Shown: positions 9,120-17,973 of the stretch, piece after piece
Layout: every line of letters begins with the position of its first letter
Numbering within the stretch: the first letter of the stretch is position 1
DNA from: Tengunoibacter tsumagoiensis
GTDB taxonomy: Bacteria > Chloroflexota > Ktedonobacteria > Ktedonobacterales > Ktedonobacteraceae
Assembly: GCF_003967535.1 (NCBI RefSeq)
Contig: NZ_BIFR01000001.1
Coordinates: forward strand, 301,493 to 365,492
Length of the DNA stretch: 64,000 nt
Direction of reading: 5' to 3'
Notes under the pieces: model-generated
Told to the model about the DNA's origin: nothing
The model's input: the letters and a program-made list of their open reading frames with translations, nothing else
Database searches by the model: none
Translations under genes and position numbers: made by a program

Positions 9120-10715
9120 ATGTCCTGGTCCCAGCCGCCACTGCCAGAGGATTCATACGATCACATGTCCACGTTAATTGGTAGCGCAATTACGTTGCTG
9201 CGTGGTGAATCCGGTGTCTTTGCTGTCTCTAATGAGGCTTTCGATCCGCAAAGTAGTGCCGAATATACTCTCTATCATCTTAGCGAAGAGGCATTACCTG
9301 CCCTGCTCTCGTATGTTCAGGAAGCGATGCAACCCAATGTACAGCATCCGCTTGTCGTCGAGACACTACCACCAGCCCTGGCAGCCCGCTTTGGCATCGC
9401 ACAGGAGGCTGCCGAACAACAAGGAGTTGAATGCTGCTCACTGGCCCTCTACGATCAGAATGGCTCGCTGGGTACCTTATACTTCTTACGATTAGCAACC
9501 CTGCGCTCATGCTTCGAAGATCATGGAGCCGAATCGGCGGGGACCAGAACCGATGAAACGCTGCTCCACTTTATCGCTCAGTTGACGGCTGGTCTCCGCT
9601 TTGCACTGCGCTCACAGGCGCTTGTCAAAGAACAGGGGCGCTTAGCCGCCATCTTTCAACATAGCACAGAAGGGATTCTAACTGTTGATAACGCTTTGAG
9701 AATCATTGATTTTAATCCTGCAATGGAACGCCTGACCGGCTGGCGCGAAAATGAGGTGCTGGGTCGCTTCTATTTTAAAGTGCTGCGCCCACAGGATCGA
9801 CAGGGCAACGATCTACGCTTAGAGGAGTCGCCAATCTTGCAAGCCTTTGCAGGCCAGGAGGTGGTCAATCGTGAGATGGTCATTTGCGCTCGCGATGGAC
9901 AGCGCTTTACTGTCGCCGTCACAGCCTCCTGCGTACGCAACGCCCGTGGCGAAACAATGAATGGCATTCTCAATGTTCGTGATCTCACCCGCGAACGCCA
10001 GCAAGAGGAGCAGCGCTCAACGTTTATCTCAGTGATCTCACATGAGCTACAGACACCCATTGCAATTATTAAGGGGTATGCCTCTACACTTGCACGAACA
10101 GACTCGCGGCTGGATGCCAGGGCCCTCCGCCTGCGTCTGGTCGCGATTGAAGAAGAGGCCGACAGACTCAACAAACTGGTCGGAAATCTGCTCTATGCGT
10201 CGCGCATTCAAGCCCATGGATTGCAGATGGATATCGCCTCTCTGGACCTGGAACATCTTATTCGTAAGATGATCCGGCGCTTGCACGCCAAAGCGCCAGA
10301 TGTAGAGGTCTCGCTCTCTTTTCCGCCGCAACTACCAACCGTCATGGCCGACCAGGAGCGCATTGAAGAGGTCATACAGAATCTTCTGGATAATGCCGTG
10401 AAATATTCTCCAGGCAAACCTCATATCGATGTCGCCTGCTTTGCGACCGGAGAAGAGGTGATTGTCAGTGTCAGCGATCATGGAATGGGAATCTCTGTCC
10501 GCGAACAAGAGCAGATCTTTAATCGCTTCCATCGCGTGGGTGAGCCTCTCGCCCAACCAACGCCTGGAGCAGGTCTGGGGCTCTATATCTGCCGCGCTAT
10601 CGTTGAGGCACATGGGGGGCGCATCTGGGTGGAAAGCACCCTCCGGCAAGGTTCAACCTTCTTATTTAGTTTACCGCGTGAGGAGAAAGCACAATTACCG
10701 ATGGTGGTTTTTTGA
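9120..10715 (+). CDS. PAS-domain sensor histidine kinase
   Basis: 531 residues with no membrane segment. The N-terminus (about 20-165) resembles a GAF-like sensor. A PAS domain follows (about 175-290: [20 protein letters not shown]). The HisKA box is [17 protein letters not shown] with phospho-acceptor His308, followed by a HATPase domain with N box ([10 protein letters not shown]), G1 (DHGMGI) and G2 (GAGLGLYI). It is probably a cytosolic kinase for the adjacent OmpR-type regulator, whose start codon overlaps its stop (TGATG). GGAG lies about 10 bases before the ATG. The signal cannot be read. Confidence 0.92.
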   Translation: MSWSQPPLPEDSYDHMSTLIGSAITLLRGESGVFAVSNEAFDPQSSAEYTLYHLSEEALPALLSYVQEAMQPNVQHPLVVETLPPALAARFGIAQEAAEQQGVECCSLALYDQNGSLGTLYFLRLATLRSCFEDHGAESAGTRTDETLLHFIAQLTAGLRFALRSQALVKEQGRLAAIFQHSTEGILTVDNALRIIDFNPAMERLTGWRENEVLGRFYFKVLRPQDRQGNDLRLEESPILQAFAGQEVVNREMVICARDGQRFTVAVTASCVRNARGETMNGILNVRDLTRERQQEEQRSTFISVISHELQTPIAIIKGYASTLARTDSRLDARALRLRLVAIEEEADRLNKLVGNLLYASRIQAHGLQMDIASLDLEHLIRKMIRRLHAKAPDVEVSLSFPPQLPTVMADQERIEEVIQNLLDNAVKYSPGKPHIDVACFATGEEVIVSVSDHGMGISVREQEQIFNRFHRVGEPLAQPTPGAGLGLYICRAIVEAHGGRIWVESTLRQGSTFLFSLPREEKAQLPMVVF

Positions 10716-11452
10716 TGATGGAACAGGAAGCATTTGATCAACGAGATATGACTATTCTCATTGTGGACGATGAACCACGCATCCGTGACTTCGTTCGCAT
10801 GAACCTGGAGCTTGAACACTATCGTGTCATCGAAGCCAGTAATGGGATCGAAGCTCTGGAGCAGCTACGCGAGAGCCTCCCCGATCTGGTCGTCTTAGAC
10901 GTTATGATGCCAGAGATGGATGGCTTTGAAACGTTAAAGGCCATTCGTGAGGTCTCAACAATACCAGTTATTATGCTCACCGTCCGCCAGACTGAACAGG
11001 ATCGCATCCGTGGCCTGGATCTCGGAGCCGATGACTATATCGCCAAACCCTTTAGCCCGCGCGAGCTCTTATTGCGGATTCGCGCCTTACTCCGTCGCTC
11101 TCTCATGGCTCCCCCTTCTCGTAAAACTGAGATTGTGGTTGACCCTGATCTTAAGATCGACTTTGCTCGCCGTGAGGTGACTGTCCGCGGCCAAAAAGTA
11201 GTTTTACGTCCAACTGAATATCGTCTTCTCTATCACCTTGTTAGTAATGCTGGCCGTCTACTGACCCATGAGACTCTTCTCTCCAAGGTATGGGGTCGTG
11301 AATATCGGGATGAATCCCACTATCTTCGCCTCTATATCACTTATCTACGCCAGAAACTGGAGAAGGATCCCGCCCATCCTCAGTACATTTTAACCGAACG
11401 CGGCGTAGGCTATCGCTTTAAAGAGCTTGGTGAACAAAAAAATGCTGTGTAA
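10715..11452 (+). CDS. OmpR/PhoB-type response regulator
   Basis: 245 residues. The receiver domain (about 13-125) has the acidic pocket in VDDE, phospho-acceptor Asp62 in [10 protein letters not shown], the conserved Thr in MLTVR and Lys in AKPFS. The C-terminal winged-helix DNA-binding domain (about 145-240) ends in [11 protein letters not shown] choose ATG 10715, which overlaps the kinase stop by one base; ATG 10718 is also possible. With the kinase it forms a two-component pair. Confidence 0.93.
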   Translation: MMEQEAFDQRDMTILIVDDEPRIRDFVRMNLELEHYRVIEASNGIEALEQLRESLPDLVVLDVMMPEMDGFETLKAIREVSTIPVIMLTVRQTEQDRIRGLDLGADDYIAKPFSPRELLLRIRALLRRSLMAPPSRKTEIVVDPDLKIDFARREVTVRGQKVVLRPTEYRLLYHLVSNAGRLLTHETLLSKVWGREYRDESHYLRLYITYLRQKLEKDPAHPQYILTERGVGYRFKELGEQKNAV

Positions 11453-11491
11453 ACCATACTGGAGAAGGTATAAGTAGAAAGGATCTACATC

Positions 11492-12481
11492 ATGAACAAA
11501 AAAGAGAGGGTCGATGCAGCCCTACGCGGTGAGAAGGTTGATCGCGTCCCCGCAAGCCTCTGGGGCCACGACTATGAACGAGAGTGGAGTATTCAAGGCC
11601 TCTATGATGCTACTGTCGAGAACTATACGCGCTATGATTGGGATTTTGTCAAGGTCACTCCTCGCTCGAGCTATCTCGTTGAAGGTTGGAAGGCCAGATA
11701 TGTCCCCTCGGGAAAGAAACATCAGCCACCTACGTTTGAAGACTCTCCCATTCGTGGAGCCTCCGATTGGAAGCGTATCCGCCCCCAGGAGCCGGATCGC
11801 GGCGCGTTAGGCGAACAGCTACGAGCTCTCCAATTGATCAATCATACAGTGGGCTACGATGCTTACTTTGTCCAGACGCTCTTCTGCCCTCTGGCCGTTG
11901 CGAAGTACCTGGTTGGCGATCACAATGAACCCATTATTCATAGCATTCGAGAGGATCGCTCAGCCCTCCACGCAGCCCTCCGGGTCATCACCGAGACGCT
12001 GACCAATTATGCCATTGCCTGCCTGGAACAGGGGGCCAGCGGCATCTTCTATGCCACTAATGGCTGGGCTCGATCGGGACTCCTCACACAGGACCAGTAT
12101 CGCGAATTCGGTGAACAATATGATCTAGAGTTCCTGGATGCCATCAAGAGCCGCAGCAAGTTCAATATTCTTCATCATTGTGGTCCACATATCTACTTTG
12201 ATCTGCTCGCTTCCTATCCCGTACAGGCCATCAGCTGGAGCGCAACGCTCGAAGGTAATCCTGATCTGGCAGAAGGCAAACGCCGCTCGGGCAAGGCAGT
12301 CATGGGCGGACTCAGCGAACAGACGACCTTAAAGACGGGTTCGCCAGGTCAGGTTCAAGAAGAGGTCCACAAAGCACTGGAAATTACGGAGAAAGAGCAC
12401 TTCTTCTTAACCGCAGGTTGCGCCATCGCACCGGAGACTCCCAATCGCAACATTGAAGCGATTCGGCGTATGTTATCTTGA
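11492..12481 (+). CDS. URO-D superfamily protein, possibly a cobalamin-type methyltransferase
   Basis: 329 residues with the uroporphyrinogen decarboxylase fold from end to end. It lacks the N-terminal RQAGR substrate motif of true HemE. Instead it has an H-x-C pair in ILHHCGPH (about residues 226-233) and a late cysteine in LTAGCAIAPETPN (about 307-319). That pattern is the H-x-C...C zinc site of MtaA/MtbA/CmuA-type corrinoid or coenzyme-M methyltransferases in the same superfamily. A methyl-transfer role is therefore as likely as a decarboxylase role; this is an inference. AAGGAT precedes the ATG. It lies 39 bases after the response regulator and could be cotranscribed with it. Confidence 0.75.
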   Translation: MNKKERVDAALRGEKVDRVPASLWGHDYEREWSIQGLYDATVENYTRYDWDFVKVTPRSSYLVEGWKARYVPSGKKHQPPTFEDSPIRGASDWKRIRPQEPDRGALGEQLRALQLINHTVGYDAYFVQTLFCPLAVAKYLVGDHNEPIIHSIREDRSALHAALRVITETLTNYAIACLEQGASGIFYATNGWARSGLLTQDQYREFGEQYDLEFLDAIKSRSKFNILHHCGPHIYFDLLASYPVQAISWSATLEGNPDLAEGKRRSGKAVMGGLSEQTTLKTGSPGQVQEEVHKALEITEKEHFFLTAGCAIAPETPNRNIEAIRRMLS

Positions 12482-12755
12482 CACAGGCTGATGCATTCGC
12501 TATACTCTCACATAATTCTCTGCATGCTGGAAGAGGTCCCCTCTAGACGCTGCGACTCCGGCTCATAGCAGCTAGTAGCCAGACCATCAAGCGCAAAAAT
12601 GTTGTATAGTATAGCCAACATATAGAAGAGAAACCAGCACATCATGTCAGGTGGTAGAGGAGAACAAGAGTTGTGGTCCGGCCCATCTCTAAACGACGGG
12701 GCCCCGGAACGTGCATCGCCTGTCAGGTGGTATAGAGAGGGTAGATCGCAAGCAT
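12482..12755 (+). other. Upstream region of the Nudix gene with repeated and paired segments
   Basis: The 12-mer TGTCAGGTGGTA occurs twice (12645-12656 and 12721-12732). Between the copies, TCCGGCCC and GGGGCCCCGGA can pair around a 13-base loop. A TATAGTATAG stretch near 12605-12614 may be a -10 region. The segment from about 12600 to 12750 could be a structured leader RNA of the Nudix operon; this is only a suggestion. Confidence 0.25.
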
Positions 12756-13271
12756 ATGGAGCGATATCGAACCATGCGCGCTTATTCAGCAGGTGGTGTT
12801 GTTTTCCGCCTGGCTCCAATGTGCACTCCTGAGGGCGTTCAAGATACAGCTACATTAGATCCTCAGCCACAAGCGACTATGGATGTGGTGCTCGTTGGCC
12901 GTAGCCAGGCTGGGATCTGGTCTTTACCTAAGGGCACTCCTCATCCGGGCGAAACGGTTGAACAGGTGGCAGTGCGCGAGGCTCAGGAAGAAACTGGCTT
13001 ACAGGTACATCTCATCACGTATATTGGTAGTATCTCTTATTCTTTTGTACGTGAGCAGATCCGCTATCACAAACAGGTACGTCACTTTTTGCTTGAGGCT
13101 ATTGGAGGCGACACCTCTTTCCATGATCAAGAATATGATCTCGTGGAATGGTTCTCTCTAGCCGAGGCTTATCGCCGCCTGACGTATCAGAACGAAGTGC
13201 AGATTCTTTATCAAGCTGAAAACATGCTACAACGCTGGTTAGAATATCGGCAACGAGAAGGGCTAAAATAG
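12756..13271 (+). CDS. Nudix hydrolase
   Basis: 171 residues. The complete Nudix box GX5EX7REUXEEXGU is present (GTPHPGE ... REAQEETGL), which binds the catalytic divalent metal. Nudix enzymes cleave nucleoside diphosphates linked to another moiety; the N-terminal RAYSAGGVVFR strand resembles diadenosine polyphosphate or NTP-type members. Start choice: ATG 12756, or ATG 12774 with GGAG 10 bases upstream; a GTG at 12711 would lengthen it without a ribosome site. It is the first gene of a tight three-gene set with the small membrane protein (4-base gap) and the MEDS protein. Confidence 0.88.
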   Translation: MERYRTMRAYSAGGVVFRLAPMCTPEGVQDTATLDPQPQATMDVVLVGRSQAGIWSLPKGTPHPGETVEQVAVREAQEETGLQVHLITYIGSISYSFVREQIRYHKQVRHFLLEAIGGDTSFHDQEYDLVEWFSLAEAYRRLTYQNEVQILYQAENMLQRWLEYRQREGLK

Positions 13272-13275
13272 CTGT

Positions 13276-13626
13276 ATGCAGAACCAACCGCGGTATTCAT
13301 TGATGCGCCGTTTCTTCTTTCCTTATAGCGGGGAGGTAGCCCTGACGCGCTCTCAAGGTGTACGCGTGATTATTACCTGGGCGTTGAGTTTCCCACTCGT
13401 CTTTTTGCTCGGTGCACTGCTAATTGCGCCTTTTCTCCCCATTGGCTCCCAACAACGGTTCTGGCTGTTGCTGACAGGTGTTACAGGAGGAGAGATTATC
13501 CTTTTTGGTGCAATGGCCTGGTTTGTTGTTTTTATCACTAACCAATCTGTGCGATTGCAACAGATACAGAAAGAACAGAAGGCTGCCCAGTCGAGCAGCA
13601 ACAGCGGAGGTAGGTATGGATCTTAG
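13276..13626 (+). CDS. Small two-helix membrane protein
   Basis: 116 residues. A basic N-terminus is followed by two strong hydrophobic segments (about 33-54 and 63-91) and a Gln/Ser-rich cytosolic tail. I do not recognise a family. It starts 4 bases after the Nudix stop and its last 11 bases overlap the start of the MEDS gene, so the three genes are almost certainly one transcript with coupled translation. It could anchor or regulate either neighbour at the membrane. Confidence 0.7.
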   Translation: MQNQPRYSLMRRFFFPYSGEVALTRSQGVRVIITWALSFPLVFLLGALLIAPFLPIGSQQRFWLLLTGVTGGEIILFGAMAWFVVFITNQSVRLQQIQKEQKAAQSSSNSGGRYGS

Positions 13627-14269
13627 TGTTGAAGGTAAATCGGAACGCATCCCCCCTGGCTCACATATCTGCCAGCTTTATAGCAAGGTGGTTGAGATTC
13701 CCGGCGTTACGGCACGCTTGATGCGGGTCGGCTTCTCACTCTCGGAGAAGTGTCTCTTTGCCGCAGCTCCAGCCCAGGTGAAGGAGCTCCGTGATGAGTT
13801 GGAGAAGCTCCAGGTCGATGTGGATGAGCTGATTGCGTCAGGGCAGCTGGTCCTTTTTGAGGAGCGGGAGGCGTTCCTGGCCAATGGTAAACGCTTTGAT
13901 CCTTATTTCTTGCTCTCTTCCCATCAGACCTTTATTGCTCAGGCTTTACGTGAAGGTTGGACGGCTGTCCGCATCTCTATCGATATGACCTGGCTTGCAA
14001 AAGATCTGGCCACTCCAGAACAGATTCTCAAATATGAGGCAGCGTCCGATGCTGTATTTACGTTTCAAAATGCACCCATTATTGCCCTGATGCACTATGA
14101 TCACAGCAAACTACTCCCCAGTCTGGTCGTCGAAATGCTCAAGCTCCATCCAATCTCTGTAGTCGGCAAATACATCAAACGCAATCCCTTCTACTTAAAC
14201 TCAGAACAGTATATGCTCAAGATTCTACGTATCAATAAGGAGAAGGGGAACCCGCCCACTCACGCCTGA
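13616..14269 (+). CDS. MEDS (DcmR-like) sensory domain protein
   Basis: About 217 residues covering a whole MEDS domain: PPGSHICQLYS near the N-terminus, GFSLSEKCLFAA, and a RecA-like fold with WTAVRISIDMTWL and APIIALMHYD. MEDS domains occur in DcmR, the dichloromethane dehalogenase regulator, and in histidine kinases and anti-sigma circuits; they are thought to sense hydrocarbon derivatives or serve as signalling modules. No output domain is attached. I start at ATG 13616 because GGAGG lies 5 bases upstream, inside the end of the previous gene. A bidirectional hairpin follows. Confidence 0.8.
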   Translation: MDLSVEGKSERIPPGSHICQLYSKVVEIPGVTARLMRVGFSLSEKCLFAAAPAQVKELRDELEKLQVDVDELIASGQLVLFEEREAFLANGKRFDPYFLLSSHQTFIAQALREGWTAVRISIDMTWLAKDLATPEQILKYEAASDAVFTFQNAPIIALMHYDHSKLLPSLVVEMLKLHPISVVGKYIKRNPFYLNSEQYMLKILRINKEKGNPPTHA

Positions 14270-14283
14270 GCGCGATTTACGGC

Positions 14284-14323
14284 TCAGCTGCTAGAACCAC
14301 GAGCTCGCAGTTCTAGCAGCTGA
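14284..14323. terminator. 14-bp hairpin between convergent genes
   Basis: The arms 14284-14297 and 14310-14323 are exact reverse complements around a 12-base loop, placed between the stops of the MEDS gene (plus) and the AIM24 gene (minus). A T-run is lacking. It probably serves as a shared transcription end. Confidence 0.55.
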
Positions 14324-14337
14324 AAGGATTGTACAGG

Positions 14338-15354
14338 CTATTGGAACAGGTTGCCAAGATTGATATTTGCCTGTCCACCAGCCTGCGGTGAGCCTTCGGC
14401 TGTAGGTGGATGATAGGTCATCGATTGAATTCCAACACGGCCAGGGCCTATAAAGCGGTTCAAAGTGAATGAGGCTCCGGCAATCAGACCACCAATAGCG
14501 CCCAGAATGCCTCCACCACGCTGCGAAGAGGCCACGGTGGTTACCTGCATCTGGACCGAGGGATCTTTCCACAGCCAGGCACCCGGCTCGACATCTAGCA
14601 CCTCTCCTGGAGCAAGCACCTTCTCAAAGACGTTACCATAACCGTGTAAGAGGAGCATCCCTTCGCTCCCCTGTGCCGTAAACTGATCGATAAAGATACC
14701 TGTACGACTGAAGAGAATATTTGCTGCTCCCTGGACAAAGGTGAAATTATAATCCACATTTCCAGTTGCGACCAGGAATTGATGCTCACGTACTTCAACC
14801 ATCTGGCCCGGCTGAAGACGCAATGCGACAATCTGCCCCACTGAATCACGCGAGAAGGAGATGTTTCCTGGCCCTTGCGCCTCGCTGATAAAGATCTGCA
14901 GTCCAGCAAAGAAACGTCTGGCGGCTCCACGCATGGATTTAAAGCCAATCTGCACACCTGGATGCTTCCAAAGTAGAATATGATGCTCAAAGTAAATGGG
15001 CATCTGATTCCCCAGCATAATATCTACAACTGGCACCAGTTCACCATCAATCGTAATGGTCATATCCGCTACGCGCAACGGTCCCTTAGGGTTATGGAGT
15101 TCGGCTTTAGGGACTGCGCTTCCCAACGAGCTGTTGGCATATTCCTCATACTGATTGGGGGGCACATAAGCACCCTGTGGAGGCTGCTGCGCATATGGAT
15201 TACTCTGCGGGGGCTGTTGTGGTGAACTATAGGGCGCTCCCTGCGGGGGCTGTTGCGGTGAACTGTAGGGCGGTGGCGTCTGCATGGGAGAACCACACAC
15301 TCCACAAAATTTCACGCCATCGGCAACCTGACTATGACAACGGGGGCAGACCAT
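14338..15354 (-). CDS. Zinc-ribbon plus AIM24-family protein
   Basis: 338 residues. The N-terminus is a zinc ribbon with CPRC and CGVCG (residues 3-21). A proline/glutamine-rich linker with three near-copies of SSPQQPPQG follows (about 27-65), then an AIM24 beta-sandwich domain (about 90-315). It ends in a Gly/Ala-rich stretch, GGILGAIGGLIAGASF, and a short tail. AIM24-like proteins are of uncertain biochemical function in bacteria and are often found with stress or membrane genes. AAGGAGG lies 9 bases before the ATG, and an extended -10 promoter lies 64 bases upstream. Confidence 0.85.
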   Translation of the reverse strand: MVCPRCHSQVADGVKFCGVCGSPMQTPPPYSSPQQPPQGAPYSSPQQPPQSNPYAQQPPQGAYVPPNQYEEYANSSLGSAVPKAELHNPKGPLRVADMTITIDGELVPVVDIMLGNQMPIYFEHHILLWKHPGVQIGFKSMRGAARRFFAGLQIFISEAQGPGNISFSRDSVGQIVALRLQPGQMVEVREHQFLVATGNVDYNFTFVQGAANILFSRTGIFIDQFTAQGSEGMLLLHGYGNVFEKVLAPGEVLDVEPGAWLWKDPSVQMQVTTVASSQRGGGILGAIGGLIAGASFTLNRFIGPGRVGIQSMTYHPPTAEGSPQAGGQANINLGNLFQ

Positions 15355-15417
15355 TGGTAGAAACCTCCTTCAGCAAACAGTGCTTCTTCGATAAGATTCT
15401 CTGTTTCATGTGGGGTA

Positions 15418-15446
15418 ATAGTATCAGTATTCTCAACAACTTACAA
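15418..15446 (-). promoter_or_regulatory. Promoter of the zinc-ribbon/AIM24 gene
   Basis: On the minus strand TTGTAA (15446-15441), a 17-base spacer and TACTAT (15423-15418) preceded by TG-A form an extended -10 promoter. The predicted leader to ATG 15354 is about 55 bases. Confidence 0.55.
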
Positions 15447-15611
15447 GCATGGAAGAGCATTCATGCCCAAGTCGCTTTTTGTTCTGTTTAGATAAACGCC
15501 TGCTTTATGGAAGGATCAAATATCGCCAGAGGTGAGGTGGAAAGATGGTAAGGGTCTGCTGATGGGCACCTTTCAGGTTTTCACCCATAAATTCTGTCGA
15601 GTGTATATTGT

Positions 15612-16078
15612 ATGATAAATGATGTGGTACGCGGACATCATATAATGAATTGCGCCTTTACGGGCGATTTATCGCTTAAACGTGTCGGGCCCATCATTTA
15701 TGATGGCCGTGGTCACCACTCCGCTCTGTTCCACCCTCATGCAATCCATTGCTTAAACGGGTAAAGAGCCACTATGCATGATAAATGACGTGGTACGCGG
15801 ACATCATACAATGAATTGCGCCTTTACGGGCGATTTATCGCTTAAACGTGTTGGGCCCATCATTTATGATGGCCGCGGTCACCACTCCGCTCTGTTCCAC
15901 CCTCATGCAATTCATCGCTTAAACGGGTAAAGAGCCACTATGCATGATAAATGACGTGGTACGCGGCCATCATAAATGATGGGCCCTACCTTCTCGGGCG
16001 ATAAATCGCCTCTTTGTGTGCGATTTATCGCTTAAACGTGTTGGGCCCATCATTTATGATGGCCGCGGTCACCACTCT
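15612..16078. repeat. Tandem array of palindromic elements, 166-bp period
   Basis: Units start at 15612, 15778 and 15944, exactly 166 bp apart. Units 1 and 2 differ at about six positions; unit 3 is diverged in its left half and cut after about 135 bp. Each unit holds an inverted repeat with ends GTGGTACGCGG and CCGCGGTCACCAC: 15624-15719, 15790-15885 and 15956-16075, with 70-bp spacers. In unit 3 the arms (15956-15986 and 16043-16075) pair almost fully, and a nested pair GCGATAAATCGC / GCGATTTATCGC lies inside. There is no open frame and no transposase. The remainder of the gap (15447-15611, 16079-16109) shows nothing recognisable. Confidence 0.9.
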
Positions 16079-16109
16079 AACTGTGTTGCACTCTTCTGAT
16101 CACCTGTTA

Positions 16110-16484
16110 TTACAAGACAAAGCTATCGGCCAGGGGACTACGTACATTGTTATCGCGCTTGTCACCGCCAATAGATGACTGCCCACCAGTTGAGCGACCA
16201 TTTTGGTTGCTATAATTATTGGCTGACGAAGGGCTAGGGTTTCCCTGAATCCCCTGTAAGCTCTGCAAAGCAGCCTGGGATTGTGGCGTATTGGGAATAC
16301 CACCTTCATTGGCGAGTTGAATTGTTTTCCCCTCGATAATCACAGCAATACCGATACCACGGCGCAGATCGGCGAGTTGCCGTCGTAATTCACGGTTCTC
16401 CGACTCTAAAGCGTCCATCAATTTTTTCTGCTCAAGTAACATCTGAGCAATACCTTCAAAACCATTGCTAGCATTGCGATCCAT
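16110..16484 (-). CDS. Small coiled-coil protein of unknown function
   Basis: 124 residues. A heptad-like helix (about 8-45: MLLEQKKLMDALESENRELR) is followed by a short hydrophobic strand and a Ser/Asn/Gly-rich disordered tail. I do not recognise a family. I start at ATG 16484 because AGGAGGAG lies 6 bases upstream; the upstream ATG 16517 lacks a close site. It is 78 bases after coaBC on the same strand and immediately precedes the palindromic array. Confidence 0.65.
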   Translation of the reverse strand: MDRNASNGFEGIAQMLLEQKKLMDALESENRELRRQLADLRRGIGIAVIIEGKTIQLANEGGIPNTPQSQAALQSLQGIQGNPSPSSANNYSNQNGRSTGGQSSIGGDKRDNNVRSPLADSFVL

Positions 16485-16562
16485 AGCGGGCTCCTCCTGC
16501 GTACTTCGTGTACCCATCTAAATCTAGATCAAAATCTCCCAACTCAACGCTCGTCCTTTAGA

Positions 16563-17846
16563 CTACTCCGATCCGTCACCCTGTTCTTGCACAGATAAAA
16601 GTGGTACTACACGATCCCAGATTTCCGCTGCCACGCTTGCTTTGGACATGAGTGGTAAGTCCTCAATTCTTCCATCAGCATAAAGCAGCAGCACCTTATT
16701 GGTCTCAGTGCCAAAGCCACTATCTGAGCGCGAGACATCATTCGCCACTAAAAAATCCAACTGTTTCTGCTGGAGTTTGGTTTGCGCATGAGCGACAAGA
16801 TGCTCGGTCTCGGCAGCAAAGCCAACGCGGACGAGTCGTTGGCAGGTTGTCTTCTGCGCGGGAGGCGCATTTAGGATCTGGGCTAGCTCCCCTAAGATAT
16901 CTGGATTCTGGACCAGCTCGATAGAGAACTCTCCCTCTTCACTCTGCCCCCGCCCCTGCGCCCCACTGCTGCGCTTCTTGATTTTCTGTGTCGCTTGTGT
17001 AGCAGGTCGAAAGTCAGCCACAGCAGCACTCATAATCAAGACATCCGCGTCAGCAATAAAGCGATGTACGGCATCACGCATTTGCAACGCCGTTTCGACC
17101 GGTTGCACCTCCACACCATAAGGATCAGGAAGTGCAACCGGCCCCGTTACTAATATAACGTGCGCCCCCCGATCTCGCGCTTCTTCAGCCAGACTATAGC
17201 CCATTTTTCCTGAAGAACGGTTCCCAATGTAGCGCACAGGGTCAATTGGTTCATGAGTACCACCAGCAGTGACGATGACGCGTCTCCCCGCAAGATCGCC
17301 ACGTCGTCCCAAAACTGTAGCAATTGCCCCCAGAAGGGTCGGAGTATCTGGTAATCGTCCCGGCCCAATTGCACCAGACGCCAGACGCCCAACCTCTGGC
17401 TCTACAACAGTTACCCCTCGCTCACGCAATAGAGCAAGGTTAGCCTGTGTCGCAGGATGGGTATACATCTCTTTGTACATGGCAGGAGCCAGAAGGATCG
17501 GAGCCCTGGTCGCTAATGCTACAGCGGTTAACATGTTATCAACCATACCATGGGCTAGCTTTGCCAGCGTCTGAGCTGTCGCGGGAACTATCATCAGAAG
17601 ATCTGCGGCTTCTGCCAGGGCAATATGGTGCTCGGCAGCCTGGCCAGATGGCTCCCACAGGTCGTTGTAGACTGGCCTGTGGCTCATAGTGGAGAAGGTA
17701 AGCGGCTGAATAAACTCCTCTGCATGCTCGGTTAAAATAACATCAACTAGCGCCCCGGCCTGCTGCAACTTACTTACCAGGTCAATCGCCTTATATGAGG
17801 CTATACCTCCACAGACTCCTACGACGATCCGCCTATTCTGTAACAT
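16563..17846 (-). CDS. coaBC: Bifunctional phosphopantothenoylcysteine decarboxylase / phosphopantothenate-cysteine ligase
   Basis: About 427 residues. The N-terminal CoaC flavoprotein half begins VVGVCGGIASYKA, has the active-site His in FSTMSHRPV and PAMYKEM, and joins the CoaB ligase half at about 185 (VIVTAGGTHEPIDPVRYIGN, then RSSGKMGYSLAEEA). It catalyses two successive steps from 4'-phosphopantothenate to 4'-phosphopantetheine in coenzyme A synthesis. I choose ATG 17846; an upstream in-frame TTG has no ribosome site. A 90-base gap separates it from the FHA-ABC gene upstream. Confidence 0.95.
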   Translation of the reverse strand: MLQNRRIVVGVCGGIASYKAIDLVSKLQQAGALVDVILTEHAEEFIQPLTFSTMSHRPVYNDLWEPSGQAAEHHIALAEAADLLMIVPATAQTLAKLAHGMVDNMLTAVALATRAPILLAPAMYKEMYTHPATQANLALLRERGVTVVEPEVGRLASGAIGPGRLPDTPTLLGAIATVLGRRGDLAGRRVIVTAGGTHEPIDPVRYIGNRSSGKMGYSLAEEARDRGAHVILVTGPVALPDPYGVEVQPVETALQMRDAVHRFIADADVLIMSAAVADFRPATQATQKIKKRSSGAQGRGQSEEGEFSIELVQNPDILGELAQILNAPPAQKTTCQRLVRVGFAAETEHLVAHAQTKLQQKQLDFLVANDVSRSDSGFGTETNKVLLLYADGRIEDLPLMSKASVAAEIWDRVVPLLSVQEQGDGSE

Positions 17847-17973
17847 GCCTTCTCTTCTTGCCCCTTTACCTGGACTATCCAATTTGGAACATTGCTACAA
17901 TAGCATAGGATGATACTTCGCGACAATATATGTGCCAAGAAGTACCATCTATGCTTGTGTGACGGCGGCTATG

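Noticed and set aside
12508..12819. 103-codon minus-strand frame upstream of the Nudix gene
   Set aside because: It runs through the likely promoter and Nudix start, and has no recognisable content.
15612..16078. CRISPR array
   Set aside because: The period is 166 bp, the spacers are themselves repeated, and no cas gene is present.
17847..17882. Longer N-terminus of coaBC from a TTG
   Set aside because: The family begins at the flavoprotein strand; ATG 17846 with a purine-rich upstream stretch fits better.
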